Below are positions 25,091-34,153 of a stretch of 64,000 nt of DNA, piece by piece (within the stretch, counting starts at the first letter, position 1; each line of letters begins with the position of its first letter). The translations under genes were made by a program, and so were the position numbers. The notes under the pieces are model-generated. The model ran no database searches and was not told the origin of the DNA. It saw only the letters and a list, made by a program, of their open reading frames with translations. This DNA comes from Rhizobium pisi. Its GTDB lineage: Bacteria; Pseudomonadota; Alphaproteobacteria; Rhizobiales; Rhizobiaceae. The stretch spans positions 18,947 to 82,946 of the forward strand of contig NZ_RJJT01000026.1 in assembly GCF_003938655.1 (NCBI RefSeq), in the 5' to 3' direction.

Positions 25091-26164
25091 TTACCGCAAT
25101 CGCTTGCCGCCTTCATCAAACAATCTGCAATCCGATGGATCGAACAACACGCTGACCTCTTCGCCTGCCGTGATGCTGATCGGCGAACGATGCTCGACGG
25201 TGAGCGACTGACCGTCGGCAAGCTGGCAATAGAGATATTGCGTTCCCCCGAGATACTCCGAGAAATCAACGGTCGCCGTCAGGCTGCCCGACTGGCCGGT
25301 TGCCACCTTCAGATGCTCCGGCCGCAACCCAAGCGTCACCGCCGCTCCAGCCGGCCTGTCTGCCGGCGACAGACCGCTTGCGATCAGGGCGCTGGCGACC
25401 TCGACCAGGCCTTTCTCGCCCCAACGGGCATTCAGCAGGTTCATCCGGGGCGAGCCGATAAAGCCCGCCACGAAAGTATTGGCGGGATCCTCGTAGATTT
25501 CCCGCGGCGTTCCTGCCTGCTCGACACGGCCGTCGCGCAGCACGACGATCTTGTCGGCGAGCGTCATCGCCTCCGTCTGGTCGTGCGTGACATAGATCAT
25601 CGTATTGCCGAGTTCGCGGTGAAGGCGGGCGATCTCGATGCGCATGGAAACACGCAGTTCCGCATCGAGATTGGACAGCGGCTCGTCGAACAGGAACACG
25701 TCAGGCTTGCGCACGATTGCCCGTCCGATCGCCACACGCTGGCGCTGACCGCCCGAGAGCTGGCCCGGCCGCCGATCGAGAAGATGATCGATCTTCAGGA
25801 TCGCGGAAGCGGCCTTGACCCGCGTCTCAATGTCGGCAGCATTCGTGCGCGCCATCTTCAACCCGAAGGCCAAGTTGTCGCGCACGCTCATATGCGGGTA
25901 GAGCGCATAGGACTGGAAGACCATGGCGATGCCACGCTCGGACGGATCGAGATCGGTGACGAGGCGTCCCTTGATCTCGATCTCTCCGTCGGTCACGTCC
26001 TCGAGACCGGCGATCATGCGAAGCAGCGTCGACTTTCCGCACCCGGACGGGCCGACGAAGACAACGAATTCACCTTCCGCAATCGTCAGGTCGATCCCGT
26101 GGACCACCGGCAGACTGCCATAGCTTTTTCGCACGTCCTGGAGCACGACGCTCTTGTTGCCCAT
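25091..26164 (-). CDS. Sugar ABC transporter ATP-binding protein (UgpC/MsmK type)
   Basis: A 357-residue ATPase. Walker A GPSGCGKST, Q-loop in AMVFQSYALYPHMSV, signature LSGGQRQRVAIGRA, Walker B DVFLFDEPLSNLDAEL and switch His YVTHDQ are intact. The C-terminal ~120 residues form a TOBE/MalK-type regulatory domain (GLRPEHLKV). The ATG at 26164 is chosen, with GGGGA 11 bases before; an in-frame ATG at 26176 is possible. It is the last gene of the LacI-SBP-permease-permease-GH127 unit and would energise that importer. Confidence 0.93.
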   Translation of the reverse strand: MGNKSVVLQDVRKSYGSLPVVHGIDLTIAEGEFVVFVGPSGCGKSTLLRMIAGLEDVTDGEIEIKGRLVTDLDPSERGIAMVFQSYALYPHMSVRDNLAFGLKMARTNAADIETRVKAASAILKIDHLLDRRPGQLSGGQRQRVAIGRAIVRKPDVFLFDEPLSNLDAELRVSMRIEIARLHRELGNTMIYVTHDQTEAMTLADKIVVLRDGRVEQAGTPREIYEDPANTFVAGFIGSPRMNLLNARWGEKGLVEVASALIASGLSPADRPAGAAVTLGLRPEHLKVATGQSGSLTATVDFSEYLGGTQYLYCQLADGQSLTVEHRSPISITAGEEVSVLFDPSDCRLFDEGGKRLR

Positions 26165-26187
26165 ATCGTTCGTCATCCCCAAACGGC

Positions 26188-28110
26188 CTATTTGTCCGAC
26201 TGGACCCAGACGAGCATCTCTCCGGGCGCGCGGTTGTCCCAGAGATGATAGGGTACGAAACGCGCCGTGGCGACCTGCCTTTCGGCCGGTGCCTTGCGGT
26301 AGAGCGATGTGCCCCAGTTCGACGTCTGCTCGCGCTCGACCTTGAGATCGAGTGCGACGGCATCGTTGAGGTCCTTCAGCACCGTGGTTTCGGCCATCGG
26401 CAGCTCGCGGGGCAAAATGATGGCATTGAGGTCTTCGCCATTGTCCGTCGTCTCGACGCAATAGACGAGCGGGCCGCGCATCAACGCGACGCGGCCGGCA
26501 TCCTGGCGCACTTTCGGATTGGCATATTGCGGGCGAAGCGCCAGCGGCAAATAGAGGGCGACACGGTCACCATCCGCCCACTCACGATCGATCCTCGCAT
26601 ATCCGTTACGGATAGCGGCGCTGAGATCGAGCATTTCTCCGTTGACGCTGAGGGTTGCGCCCTCCGCCCAGTCCGGAATGCGCAGCGACAGTGCGAATTT
26701 CGCCGGCTTTTCCAGTTTGGTCGTGAATGCGACTGCACCATCCCACGGATAGTTGGTGGTCTGCTCCAGCTCCACTTCGGCGCCGTTGGCAAGCTTCAGC
26801 CGAGCGGCGCTTTCGCCATAGAGATGCACCGCGATCTCATCGTCGGAAACGGCGTACATGTATGAGCCGATTGAGGTCACCAGGCGGGCGATATTCGGCG
26901 GGCAGCAGGGGCAATGGTGCCATTTCCAGCGGTGGTGCTTGCCGGCACTTTCGAGCGGATTGTCATAGAAGAAGGTTTTGCCGTCTGTGGAAAGACCGGG
27001 CAGCGCGCCATTGTAGAGCGCCTGCTCCATGATATCGGCATAGCGCCGGTCCGGCCCGCGCCCGAGCATGCGGCTTGCCCAGAAGACCAGGCCGACGGAC
27101 GCGCAGGTTTCCGCATAGGCGGTGGCGTTAGGCAGGTCGTAATAATCGGTGAAGCCTTCATTGGATGCAGCCGGACCGATGCCGCCGGTGATATAAATCT
27201 GTTTGGTCGTCAAATCGTCCCAGAGCGTTTCCAGCGCCGCCGTCAGGCTGTCGTCGTTATATTCGGTGGCGATGTCTGCCATGCCGGAATAGAGGTACAT
27301 GGCGCGCACCGCATGACCGACGACCTTTGTCTGCTCGCGCACCGGCTGGTGCGCCTGCGAATATTCGTAGGTCTTCTGATGATACTCGGAGAGCGCGCGG
27401 CCGTCGCGCGAGGCCTCCGCCGTGAAGAAATGCGGCTCGGTGCCGCGTTCGTCGATGAAGAATTTCGACAGTTCGAGATATTTCTTCTCGCCGGTGACGC
27501 GGGCAAGCTTGACTAGCGCGAGTTCAACTTCCTCGTGGCCGCAATAGCCCGGGATCTGGCCTTCGCCATGGCCGAAAATCCTGATCATGTAATCGGCATA
27601 GCGGCACATGATGTCGAGCAGCTTGCGCTTGCCGGTCGCCTGATAATAGGCGACCGCGGCCTCCATCAAATGGCCGGCGCAGTAGAGCTCGTGATGGTCG
27701 CGCAGGTTGGTCCAGCGGCGGCTCGGCTCCACGCGCTGGAACCAGGCGTTCAGATAGCCGTCCTCGTCCTGCATCCTCTCATACATGTCGATGATCTCGT
27801 CGGCGCGCGCCTCCAGCTTCGGATTGGGCCGGCGATAGAGCGAATAGGCGATCGTCTCGATCGATTTGCCGAGATCGGAATCCCAGAACATCTGCGTCGT
27901 CCCGCCCCAAGGCTGAACGGGAATGACGACGCCGGGGCTGGGCTGGCTGACGTCGATCGCCTTGAGCATGCCGGCCTCGACGCAGCGGTCCAGCAGGGTC
28001 TCGGCGGTGGAATTGCAGACGGCATCCTGCCATTTGCCCCAGAATCCGCCGAGTTCCACATCGGGAACGGCGACAGGGCGGAACTGGCGGTCATTGCTTG
28101 GCTTGGTCAT
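26188..28110 (-). CDS. Glycoside hydrolase family 127 beta-L-arabinofuranosidase (DUF1680)
   Basis: A 640-residue enzyme without a signal peptide, so cytoplasmic. The GH127 metal/active-site residues known from HypBA1 have counterparts here: Glu and Cys in TAYAETCASVG and the Cys pair in HHCPCCPPNIARL. An alpha/alpha-barrel pattern (DEIIDMYERMQDEDGYLNAWF, LYCAGHLMEAAVAYYQATG) and C-terminal beta domains are present. The family removes beta-L-arabinofuranose from arabino-oligosaccharides such as those on plant hydroxyproline-rich glycoproteins. The flanking ABC importer genes would bring the oligosaccharide in. Confidence 0.92.
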   Translation of the reverse strand: MTKPSNDRQFRPVAVPDVELGGFWGKWQDAVCNSTAETLLDRCVEAGMLKAIDVSQPSPGVVIPVQPWGGTTQMFWDSDLGKSIETIAYSLYRRPNPKLEARADEIIDMYERMQDEDGYLNAWFQRVEPSRRWTNLRDHHELYCAGHLMEAAVAYYQATGKRKLLDIMCRYADYMIRIFGHGEGQIPGYCGHEEVELALVKLARVTGEKKYLELSKFFIDERGTEPHFFTAEASRDGRALSEYHQKTYEYSQAHQPVREQTKVVGHAVRAMYLYSGMADIATEYNDDSLTAALETLWDDLTTKQIYITGGIGPAASNEGFTDYYDLPNATAYAETCASVGLVFWASRMLGRGPDRRYADIMEQALYNGALPGLSTDGKTFFYDNPLESAGKHHRWKWHHCPCCPPNIARLVTSIGSYMYAVSDDEIAVHLYGESAARLKLANGAEVELEQTTNYPWDGAVAFTTKLEKPAKFALSLRIPDWAEGATLSVNGEMLDLSAAIRNGYARIDREWADGDRVALYLPLALRPQYANPKVRQDAGRVALMRGPLVYCVETTDNGEDLNAIILPRELPMAETTVLKDLNDAVALDLKVEREQTSNWGTSLYRKAPAERQVATARFVPYHLWDNRAPGEMLVWVQSDK

Positions 28111-28131
28111 GGGGCTTCGCTTTCTCTCAGA

Positions 28132-28995
28132 TCATTTCACCGCGCCGGCCATCAGCCCGCGCATGTAGTAGCGTTGCAGGAGCAGGAAGACGATCAGGCA
28201 TGGGATCGTCATGACGACGACGCCGGCCTGCACCGCTCCCCAGTTGACGGCGCCGAGCCGTCCGGCGCGCACCGCCGTCATCAGCACAGGCAGGGTGTAT
28301 TTCTCATTGCTGGAGAGCAGCACGAGCGCGGCGAGGAACTCGTTCCAGGCATTGAGGAAGGCAAAGATTGCGACCGTCGCCACGCCGGGAAGCACCAGCG
28401 GCAGGAGAACGCGTGCCAGGAGCCTCAGATCGCGCGCGCCGTCGATGCGTGCGGCCTCTTCGATTTCCTTCGGCACGGCGTCGAAGGCGTTGCGCATCAT
28501 GAAGACGGAGAAGGGCAATTGCAGCGTCACATAGACGAGCGTCAGCCCGAGCAGCGAATTGTTGAGGCCGAGCTTTGCGAGGATGATGAAGAGCGGCGTC
28601 AGGATCGACTGGAACGGGATCATCAGCGTGGCGATGATCAGCACGAAGAGCGCATTCTTCATCGGGAACCGGTACCGTGAGAAACCGTAGCCGGCGAGCA
28701 GGCTGACGACCACAGTGAGCACGACCGTAGCGGCGGAAACGAACAGCGAATTGATCATGTGCCGCCAGATGCCGGCGCCGAACGTATCGAGCAGCGCATA
28801 GGCATCGAAGCTGACGCCCGATGTCGGCCATGGCGGCAGGGGCGGCAGGCTGGCTTCAGTGCCCCGCCGGAAGGATGCGAGCAGCGTGATCGCGAAGGGG
28901 GCGAGGAAGAAGATCGAAATGGCGATGCCGGTGAGATGATAGGCCGACTTCACGCGGATCGCCTTGCGCGCGCGCCGCTCCCTTGAGGTGCTCAT
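28132..28995 (-). CDS. Sugar ABC transporter permease, MalG type
   Basis: A 287-residue protein with six membrane helices. It carries the EAA motif ('EEAARIDGARDLRLLARVLLPL') that docks to the ATPase, and the MalG-type ending LLQRYYMRGLMAGAVK. The start overlaps the stop of the MalF-type permease gene (ATGA), showing tight coupling. With its partner it forms the channel of a CUT1-type importer for the substrate of the GH127 enzyme encoded next. Confidence 0.93.
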   Translation of the reverse strand: MSTSRERRARKAIRVKSAYHLTGIAISIFFLAPFAITLLASFRRGTEASLPPLPPWPTSGVSFDAYALLDTFGAGIWRHMINSLFVSAATVVLTVVVSLLAGYGFSRYRFPMKNALFVLIIATLMIPFQSILTPLFIILAKLGLNNSLLGLTLVYVTLQLPFSVFMMRNAFDAVPKEIEEAARIDGARDLRLLARVLLPLVLPGVATVAIFAFLNAWNEFLAALVLLSSNEKYTLPVLMTAVRAGRLGAVNWGAVQAGVVVMTIPCLIVFLLLQRYYMRGLMAGAVK

Positions 28996-29909
28996 GGACG
29001 CTCCTCCCCGACGCGAAGCAGCCAGAGCTGCACGATGCTGATGGCGACGAGGATGGCGAGAAGCGCAATCGAGAGCGCCGCGCCATAACCGAGATTGAAG
29101 GACACGAAGGACTGGTTGAAGATGTAGTAGACCACCGAGATCATTTTGTTCTGCGGGCCGCCCGATGTCATGATGTAGAACTGGTCGAAGGCGAGGATCG
29201 AACCGGTGACGGAGACGATCAGCGCCAGCGCGATCGTCTTGCGCATCAGCGGCAGCGTCAGGTGCCGGAAACGCTGCCAGCGGCCGGCGCCGTCGATGCG
29301 GGCTGCCTCCGTCAAATCGGACGGAATGGCCTGAAGCCCGGTCAGTAGAATGATCATGGTAAAGCCCGCGATCTTCCAGACGACCATCACCACGATTGTC
29401 AGAAAAGCGGTGTCGAAGGTCGCAAGCAGATTGGGGCTCTTCTCAACAAGACCGAGCGCCTTCAGGGCCGGGCCTATGAAACCGCTATCGACATTGGCGA
29501 GCCAGACCCAGAGCAGCGAGGCTGTGGCAAGGCCGACGACGACGGGCAGGAAGATGATCGTGCGGTAGGCGCTGACGAACTGCCGTTCCTTTTCGACGAA
29601 GATCGCCAGCGGAAAGGCGACGGCGAAGATCGCGATCGTGACGATCACGGTATAATAGGCCGTGAAATTCAGCGCCGCCATGAAGCGGGTGTCGTTGAAC
29701 ATGCGAAAATAATTGTTGAAACCGATCCAACGCGATGCCCCCATCAGCGGCCAGTTGTGAAGGCTCATCCATCCCGTGAACAGAACCGGCATCACGAAGA
29801 AGACGATCACCAGCGCCATAGCCGGCGCGATGTAGAGAAGGCCGCGCCAATTCGATCTGCGTCGTCGCTTGCGTCGAGGCAATAGGGTCGTCGAACCGGA
29901 ACCGGTCAT
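28992..29909 (-). CDS. Sugar ABC transporter permease, MalF type
   Basis: A 305-residue protein from the ATG at 29909 (GGAG seven bases upstream); an ATG at 29924 would add five residues. The N-terminus is very basic (PRRKRRRRSNWR) and is followed by six membrane helices. The EAA loop is LTEAARIDGAGRWQRFRHLTLPL. It pairs with the downstream MalG-type permease in a CUT1 importer. Confidence 0.92.
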   Translation of the reverse strand: MTGSGSTTLLPRRKRRRRSNWRGLLYIAPAMALVIVFFVMPVLFTGWMSLHNWPLMGASRWIGFNNYFRMFNDTRFMAALNFTAYYTVIVTIAIFAVAFPLAIFVEKERQFVSAYRTIIFLPVVVGLATASLLWVWLANVDSGFIGPALKALGLVEKSPNLLATFDTAFLTIVVMVVWKIAGFTMIILLTGLQAIPSDLTEAARIDGAGRWQRFRHLTLPLMRKTIALALIVSVTGSILAFDQFYIMTSGGPQNKMISVVYYIFNQSFVSFNLGYGAALSIALLAILVAISIVQLWLLRVGEERP

Positions 29910-29983
29910 CGAAACGCTCCGCATATGTCACTTGAAATTGGCCGGGAAGCTGCCACCGCTCCCCGGCCGCGGCCTTGGGAGAG

Positions 29984-31222
29984 TTATTGGCCGCTATCGA
30001 TGATCGATTGCATTTCCGACTGGGCGCTCGAGAATGCGCTGTCGACATCGTCGCCGAAGATCGCGGCGTTGGTGAAGCTTGCCCAGGGGCCGTTGGCGCT
30101 GTTGATCAGGTCGTTGAACTGCAGCGTATATGGCGTCTTGGCGACGCTGATCGCCTTGAGGCCGATCCGCATACGCGGGTCGAGGCCTTCCAGCACCTTG
30201 TCGGCAATATCGCCGCGTGTCGGCAGGCTGCCGTATTTTGCCATGATCTTCTGGCCATCCATCGAATAGATATATTCGAGGAACTCCTTCACCGCGTCGA
30301 TCTTCTTCGAGCCCTTGGTGATGACGAAATTGTCGCCGCCGGCAAAGGACGACGGCTTGCCGTCGACGCCGGGAATGAGCGTCACGCCGAAGTTGATATC
30401 GGGATGCTGGGTCACCAACGTTCCGATGGCAAAGGCGCCGAGGCTTTGCTGGCCGATCTTGCCGTTGGTGAAACTCAGGAAGTTCGCACCATTGTCGCTG
30501 GCGGCGCCGGACGGCACGAGGTCCTTCTTGACCATGTTGCGGTAGATATCGACGGCCTTGCGCATCTGGGGCGTATCGAGTGTCGCCGTCTTGCTGTCGG
30601 CCGACAGGATATCGGCGCCCGCACCCCAGACGAGCGGCGTGAAGGTGAAGATCATGCAGCCGCCGCAGCCGCCGCCGGAGAAATAAAAGCCGTAGGTGTC
30701 ATCGCTCAGCGCCCGGATCTTCTGCGCATTGGCGGTAATTTCATCCCAACTCGCCGGCGCCTTCTCGGGATCGAGACCGGCTTTCTTGTAGAGATCCTTG
30801 TTCCAGGCGAAGACCGATGTTTCCACAGAAAGCGGCAGTCCATAAATCCGGTCCTGATACGTGCCGAGACGAACATGCGATGGCGAAAGCGAGTTGAAAT
30901 AGGGCAGCGACTTCGCCCAGTCCGTCAGGTCTTCCAGCTGGCCGGCCGCGGCAAAGGCCGGGTTGTAGATCAGGTCCATCGACAGGGCGTCCGGCGCCTG
31001 TCCGCCGGCGATTGCCGTCGCATATTTCTGCACGAGTTCTGAGTACGGCACCTCCGTCACCACGACCTTGTTGTCGTGACCGGAATTATAGGCCTCGACC
31101 ACCTTCTTGAAGGAGTCGCCGATTCCCGTACGAACCCACATTTCGACATTCTCGGCGGCCGACGCGGCCGAAAACAGACACAAGGTAGCGATGCTGGTCG
31201 CCGCCAATAGACGCTTGATCAT
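29984..31222 (-). CDS. Extracellular sugar-binding protein of the GH127-linked ABC importer
   Basis: A 412-residue protein with a signal peptide (MIKRLLAATSIATLCLFSA, cleavage near ASA-AEN). The mature chain is a family 1 (SBP_bac_1) binding protein: KKVVEAYNSGHDNKVVVTEVPYSELVQKYATAIAGGQAPDAL, then PLSVETSVFAWNKDLYKKAGLDPEKAPASWDEI. GGAGG lies just before the ATG at 31222. It has a short Gly/Cys cluster (SGGGCGGCMIFTF), unusual for the family. It is the first transport gene after the regulator and probably recognises arabino-oligosaccharides. Confidence 0.92.
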   Translation of the reverse strand: MIKRLLAATSIATLCLFSAASAAENVEMWVRTGIGDSFKKVVEAYNSGHDNKVVVTEVPYSELVQKYATAIAGGQAPDALSMDLIYNPAFAAAGQLEDLTDWAKSLPYFNSLSPSHVRLGTYQDRIYGLPLSVETSVFAWNKDLYKKAGLDPEKAPASWDEITANAQKIRALSDDTYGFYFSGGGCGGCMIFTFTPLVWGAGADILSADSKTATLDTPQMRKAVDIYRNMVKKDLVPSGAASDNGANFLSFTNGKIGQQSLGAFAIGTLVTQHPDINFGVTLIPGVDGKPSSFAGGDNFVITKGSKKIDAVKEFLEYIYSMDGQKIMAKYGSLPTRGDIADKVLEGLDPRMRIGLKAISVAKTPYTLQFNDLINSANGPWASFTNAAIFGDDVDSAFSSAQSEMQSIIDSGQ

Positions 31223-31276
31223 GACACTCCTCCCGATACGGCGCATCTCCCTGCGCCTTTGCTCATTCCCTTATGC

Positions 31277-32353
31277 TCATTCCCTTGGGGGCTTACCCCC
31301 GCATGACTGCCGGACGATCAGCCGGCAGGGCAATTTCCTCACTCCCGGTTCGACGGGCCGGCCTTCCGCGAGCGCAAGTACCGTCAGTCCGGCTTGCCGC
31401 CCGAGTTCCTTCAGTTCCATATCCACCGTCGTCAGCGGCGGCCGCGTCTGGGCCGCGACAATCTCCCAATTGTCGAAGCCGATCACCGAGACGTCCAGCG
31501 GCACCTTGATGCCGCGCTCGCGCAACGCATCCACCGCGCCGCGGGCGATCTGGTCGTTGCCGCAGAAAAGCGCGTCCGGCTTTTCTCCGGGCCTCTTCCA
31601 AAGCTCTTCGATCGCTTCATGGCCCCAGCTCTCCGACCAGACGCCGTAGAGCACCGGCTCACGGTGACCCGCCACCTGATGATAGGCGCCGGCTCGCTCC
31701 CTCACCGAAAAGAAGTCTTCCGGTCCGGTGATATGCGCAATCCGCCGCCGTCCGATCTTCACGAGCCATTCGACGGCCAGTCTCGCACCCTGTTCGTCGT
31801 CAGACCGGAATGTAACGCTGTTCTGCGTTCCCTCCGTGAAGGCGTAGACCACGGGCACATGCAAATTCGACAGGTCGACGGGTAGACGCCTGTCCAGGCG
31901 TTTGCCCGTCGCGATGATGCCGTCGACCTGCTTGTCCAGCATCGCGTCGACATGGATCTGCGCGAGATCAGGATCGTCTTCGATGGCGCACAGGAAAACC
32001 GAAACCCCATGATCGACGAGAGCGTCGGAAATGCCCGCCATGACAGGCAGCGTGAAGCGGCCATAGGTGTCGTTCGTCAGCAGCCCGATGGTGAAGCTGC
32101 GCTTGCTGAGAAGACCTCTCGCCAGCGCATTCGGCCGATACCCGATTTCGCCGGCAATCCGCTTCACGCGCTCGCGCGTTTCCGCTCCCATCCGGCCCGT
32201 GTCGTTGAGAGCTTTCGACGCCGTCGAAATGCTCACCCCGGCAGCCGACGCCACCTCATGGATGGTGATCCTGCCTCTTTTTCCTCCCGATATATTCAGA
32301 CCTTCCTCCTCCTGAAGTGGCCTGAGAAAAGCTTTTACCAACTCTTGTGTCAA
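31277..32353 (-). CDS. LacI-family transcriptional regulator of the arabinoside operon
   Basis: Up to 358 residues. The helix-turn-helix is TIHEVASAAGVSISTASKAL, followed by the hinge YRPNALARGLLSKRS and a periplasmic-binding-protein-like effector domain with DALFCGNDQIARGAVDAL. The span given uses the TTG at 32353, but that TTG is part of a perfect TTGACA hexamer between two operator-like palindromes, so translation probably begins downstream. A CTG at 32299, eight bases after AGGAGG, would give 340 residues. It lies 54 bp upstream of the binding-protein gene and probably represses the operon, itself included. Confidence 0.9.
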   Translation of the reverse strand: MTQELVKAFLRPLQEEEGLNISGGKRGRITIHEVASAAGVSISTASKALNDTGRMGAETRERVKRIAGEIGYRPNALARGLLSKRSFTIGLLTNDTYGRFTLPVMAGISDALVDHGVSVFLCAIEDDPDLAQIHVDAMLDKQVDGIIATGKRLDRRLPVDLSNLHVPVVYAFTEGTQNSVTFRSDDEQGARLAVEWLVKIGRRRIAHITGPEDFFSVRERAGAYHQVAGHREPVLYGVWSESWGHEAIEELWKRPGEKPDALFCGNDQIARGAVDALRERGIKVPLDVSVIGFDNWEIVAAQTRPPLTTVDMELKELGRQAGLTVLALAEGRPVEPGVRKLPCRLIVRQSCGGKPPRE

Positions 32354-32372
32354 GTGAGAAAAGGTTTTCTCA
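32323..32372 (-). promoter_or_regulatory. Paired LacI-type operators flanking a -35 hexamer
   Basis: TGAGAAAAGGTTTTCTCA (32355-32372) is a palindrome with 8-bp arms, and TGAGAAAAGCTTTTACCA (32323-32340) is a second copy with two mismatches. Their centres are 32 bp apart, about three helical turns. On the minus strand TTGACA (32353-32348) lies between them, and a weak -10 (TTTTCT, 17 bp on) falls inside the second. This fits autorepression and operon repression by the adjacent LacI protein. Confidence 0.7.
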
Positions 32373-32554
32373 GTTCAATTCGGAAATTGGCCGAAGCAGT
32401 GCGGCTTGCAGGGAAAGGCGTGGGAAAAGATCGATGCGAAGCAGTCGGAGCGGATTGCGATATCGACCCCTCGAACCGGCGCAGGTCTCAATTTGTCAGC
32501 GCGGAACGACTTCATCCGGGCGGAGGAAGATTTTCGGGAGCAAAACCAAACGCC

Positions 32555-32581
32555 ATCAGGACCTCCGATGGAGGTCCTGAT
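32555..32581 (-). terminator. Intrinsic terminator after hemA
   Basis: ATCAGGACCTCC (32555-32566) and GGAGGTCCTGAT (32570-32581) form a perfect 12-bp stem with a three-base loop. On the minus strand it is followed by a T-rich stretch (GGCGTTTGGTTTTG). It ends hemA before the LacI-controlled operon on the same strand. Confidence 0.65.
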
Positions 32582-32614
32582 TCAGGGGTTCAAACCCAAG
32601 CGATCATCGAAGGA

Positions 32615-33829
32615 TCAGGCGACGTGCCTTGCAAGGGCGCAGCGCGACCAGAGCGAATGCAGGGCCTCGACCAGATGGGCGATATCGGCATCGGAATGCA
32701 GCGGCGTCGGCGTGATGCGCAGGCGCTCGGTCTTCTTCGGCACGGTGGGATAATTGATCGGCTGGACGTAGACGCCGCAATTGTCGAGCAGCAGGTCGGA
32801 TATCCACTTGCATTTGGCCGCATCGCCGACCAGCACCGGCACGATATGGCTCGGATTGGCCATATGCGGAATGCCGTTCTGGTCGAGCAGTGCCCGGAGC
32901 TTGCGCACGCGGTCCTGGTGGCGGGCGCGCTCGAACTGGCTGACCTTCAGGTGCTGGATCGAAGCGACCGCACCAGCGGCCAGCGCCGGCGGCAGCGCGG
33001 TGGTGAAGATGAAGCCGGAGGCGAACGAGCGGATGAAATCGCAAAGTGCTGATGAAGCCGCGATATAGCCGCCCATCACCCCGAAGGCCTTTCCGAGCGT
33101 GCCCTCGATGACGGTCAGACGGTCCATCAGCCCCTCGCGTTCGGCAATGCCGCCGCCGCGCGGGCCATACATGCCGACGCCATGCACTTCATCGAGATAA
33201 GTCATCGCGCCGTATTTGTCGGCGAGATCGCAGATCTCCTTGATCGGTGCGATATCGCCATCCATCGAATAGACGCTCTCGAAGGCGATCAGCTTCGGCG
33301 CCTTTGGATCGGCCGCCTTGAGCTTAGCTTCAAGATCGGCGACGTCATTGTGTTTCCAGATCACCTTGTCGCATTTGGCGTAACGGATGCCCTCGATCAT
33401 CGAGGCATGGTTCAGCGCATCGGAGAAGATGATGAGGCCGGGGATTTTCGCGCCGAGCGTGCCGAGTGCCGCCCAGTTGGACACATAACCCGATGTGAAG
33501 ATCAGCGCTGATTCCTTGCCGTGCAGGTCGGCAAGCTCACGCTCGAGCATGACATGATGGTGGTTGGTGCCAGAAATATTCCGGGTGCCTCCCGCACCCG
33601 CGCCACAGTGGTCGATGGCGTTCTTCATCGCCTCAATCACTTTCGGATGCTGACCCATGCCGAGATAGTCGTTGGAGCACCAGACCGTGACTTCCTTTTC
33701 GCCATCGGCCGTATGGCGCGTCGCGCGCGGAAAATTGCCGCGGTGACGTTCGAGATCGGCAAAAACGCGGTAACGGCCCTCAGCATGAAGCCCGTCCAGC
33801 TCGTTTTTGAAAAACGCTTCGAAATCCAT
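32615..33829 (-). CDS. hemA: 5-aminolevulinate synthase
   Basis: A 404-residue alpha-oxoamine synthase starting MDFEAFFKNELDGLHAEGRYRVF, as in other rhizobial HemA proteins. WCSNDYLGMGQHPKV, GAGAGGTRNISGTNHHHVMLE, the PLP site Asp/His in YLDEVHGVGMYG and the Schiff-base Lys in EGTLGKAFGVMGGY are intact. It condenses glycine and succinyl-CoA to 5-aminolevulinate, the first step of haem synthesis in alphaproteobacteria. No convincing FnrN/FixK box (TTGAT-N4-ATCAA) or Irr box was seen upstream. Confidence 0.96.
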   Translation of the reverse strand: MDFEAFFKNELDGLHAEGRYRVFADLERHRGNFPRATRHTADGEKEVTVWCSNDYLGMGQHPKVIEAMKNAIDHCGAGAGGTRNISGTNHHHVMLERELADLHGKESALIFTSGYVSNWAALGTLGAKIPGLIIFSDALNHASMIEGIRYAKCDKVIWKHNDVADLEAKLKAADPKAPKLIAFESVYSMDGDIAPIKEICDLADKYGAMTYLDEVHGVGMYGPRGGGIAEREGLMDRLTVIEGTLGKAFGVMGGYIAASSALCDFIRSFASGFIFTTALPPALAAGAVASIQHLKVSQFERARHQDRVRKLRALLDQNGIPHMANPSHIVPVLVGDAAKCKWISDLLLDNCGVYVQPINYPTVPKKTERLRITPTPLHSDADIAHLVEALHSLWSRCALARHVA

Positions 33830-34153
33830 CATATGCTCCAGTATCACGCGGCCGTTCTTGCTGACCGAACGTCCGCGCGTCAATCCTTACCCTTTGCTTT
33901 AACATCAACTGCGGCAAAAGGCCCAGATTTTTGAATGATTCCAGATAAAAAATATGCGCGCCGCGATCAATGAATCTGATCCGGCAGAATGCGGCGGAAT
34001 TTCCCAAAGATGCGCAAGGCGACGACAGCCGCCTCGCAAAAAATCACTGTAGCGGATGGACAACCCTTTCTTCCGACATAGTTTTCGGTCTAGCCTGACA
34101 AAAAACAATAGGGACGGCCTATGCCCATTGGGCGACAACCCAGGAGAAACGAA
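33830..34153. other. Divergent promoter region between hemA and the glycine-zipper lipoprotein gene
   Basis: About 320 bp without a credible gene. It should carry the hemA promoter to the left and the lipoprotein promoter to the right. AGGAG stands eight bases before the ATG at 34154. I find no clear oxygen or iron operator. Confidence 0.5.

Noticed and set aside
33870..33960. Possible anaerobox (FnrN/FixK) upstream of hemA
   Set aside because: The best match, TTGATGTTAAAGCAA on the minus strand, keeps only the left half-site; the right half differs too much from ATCAA.
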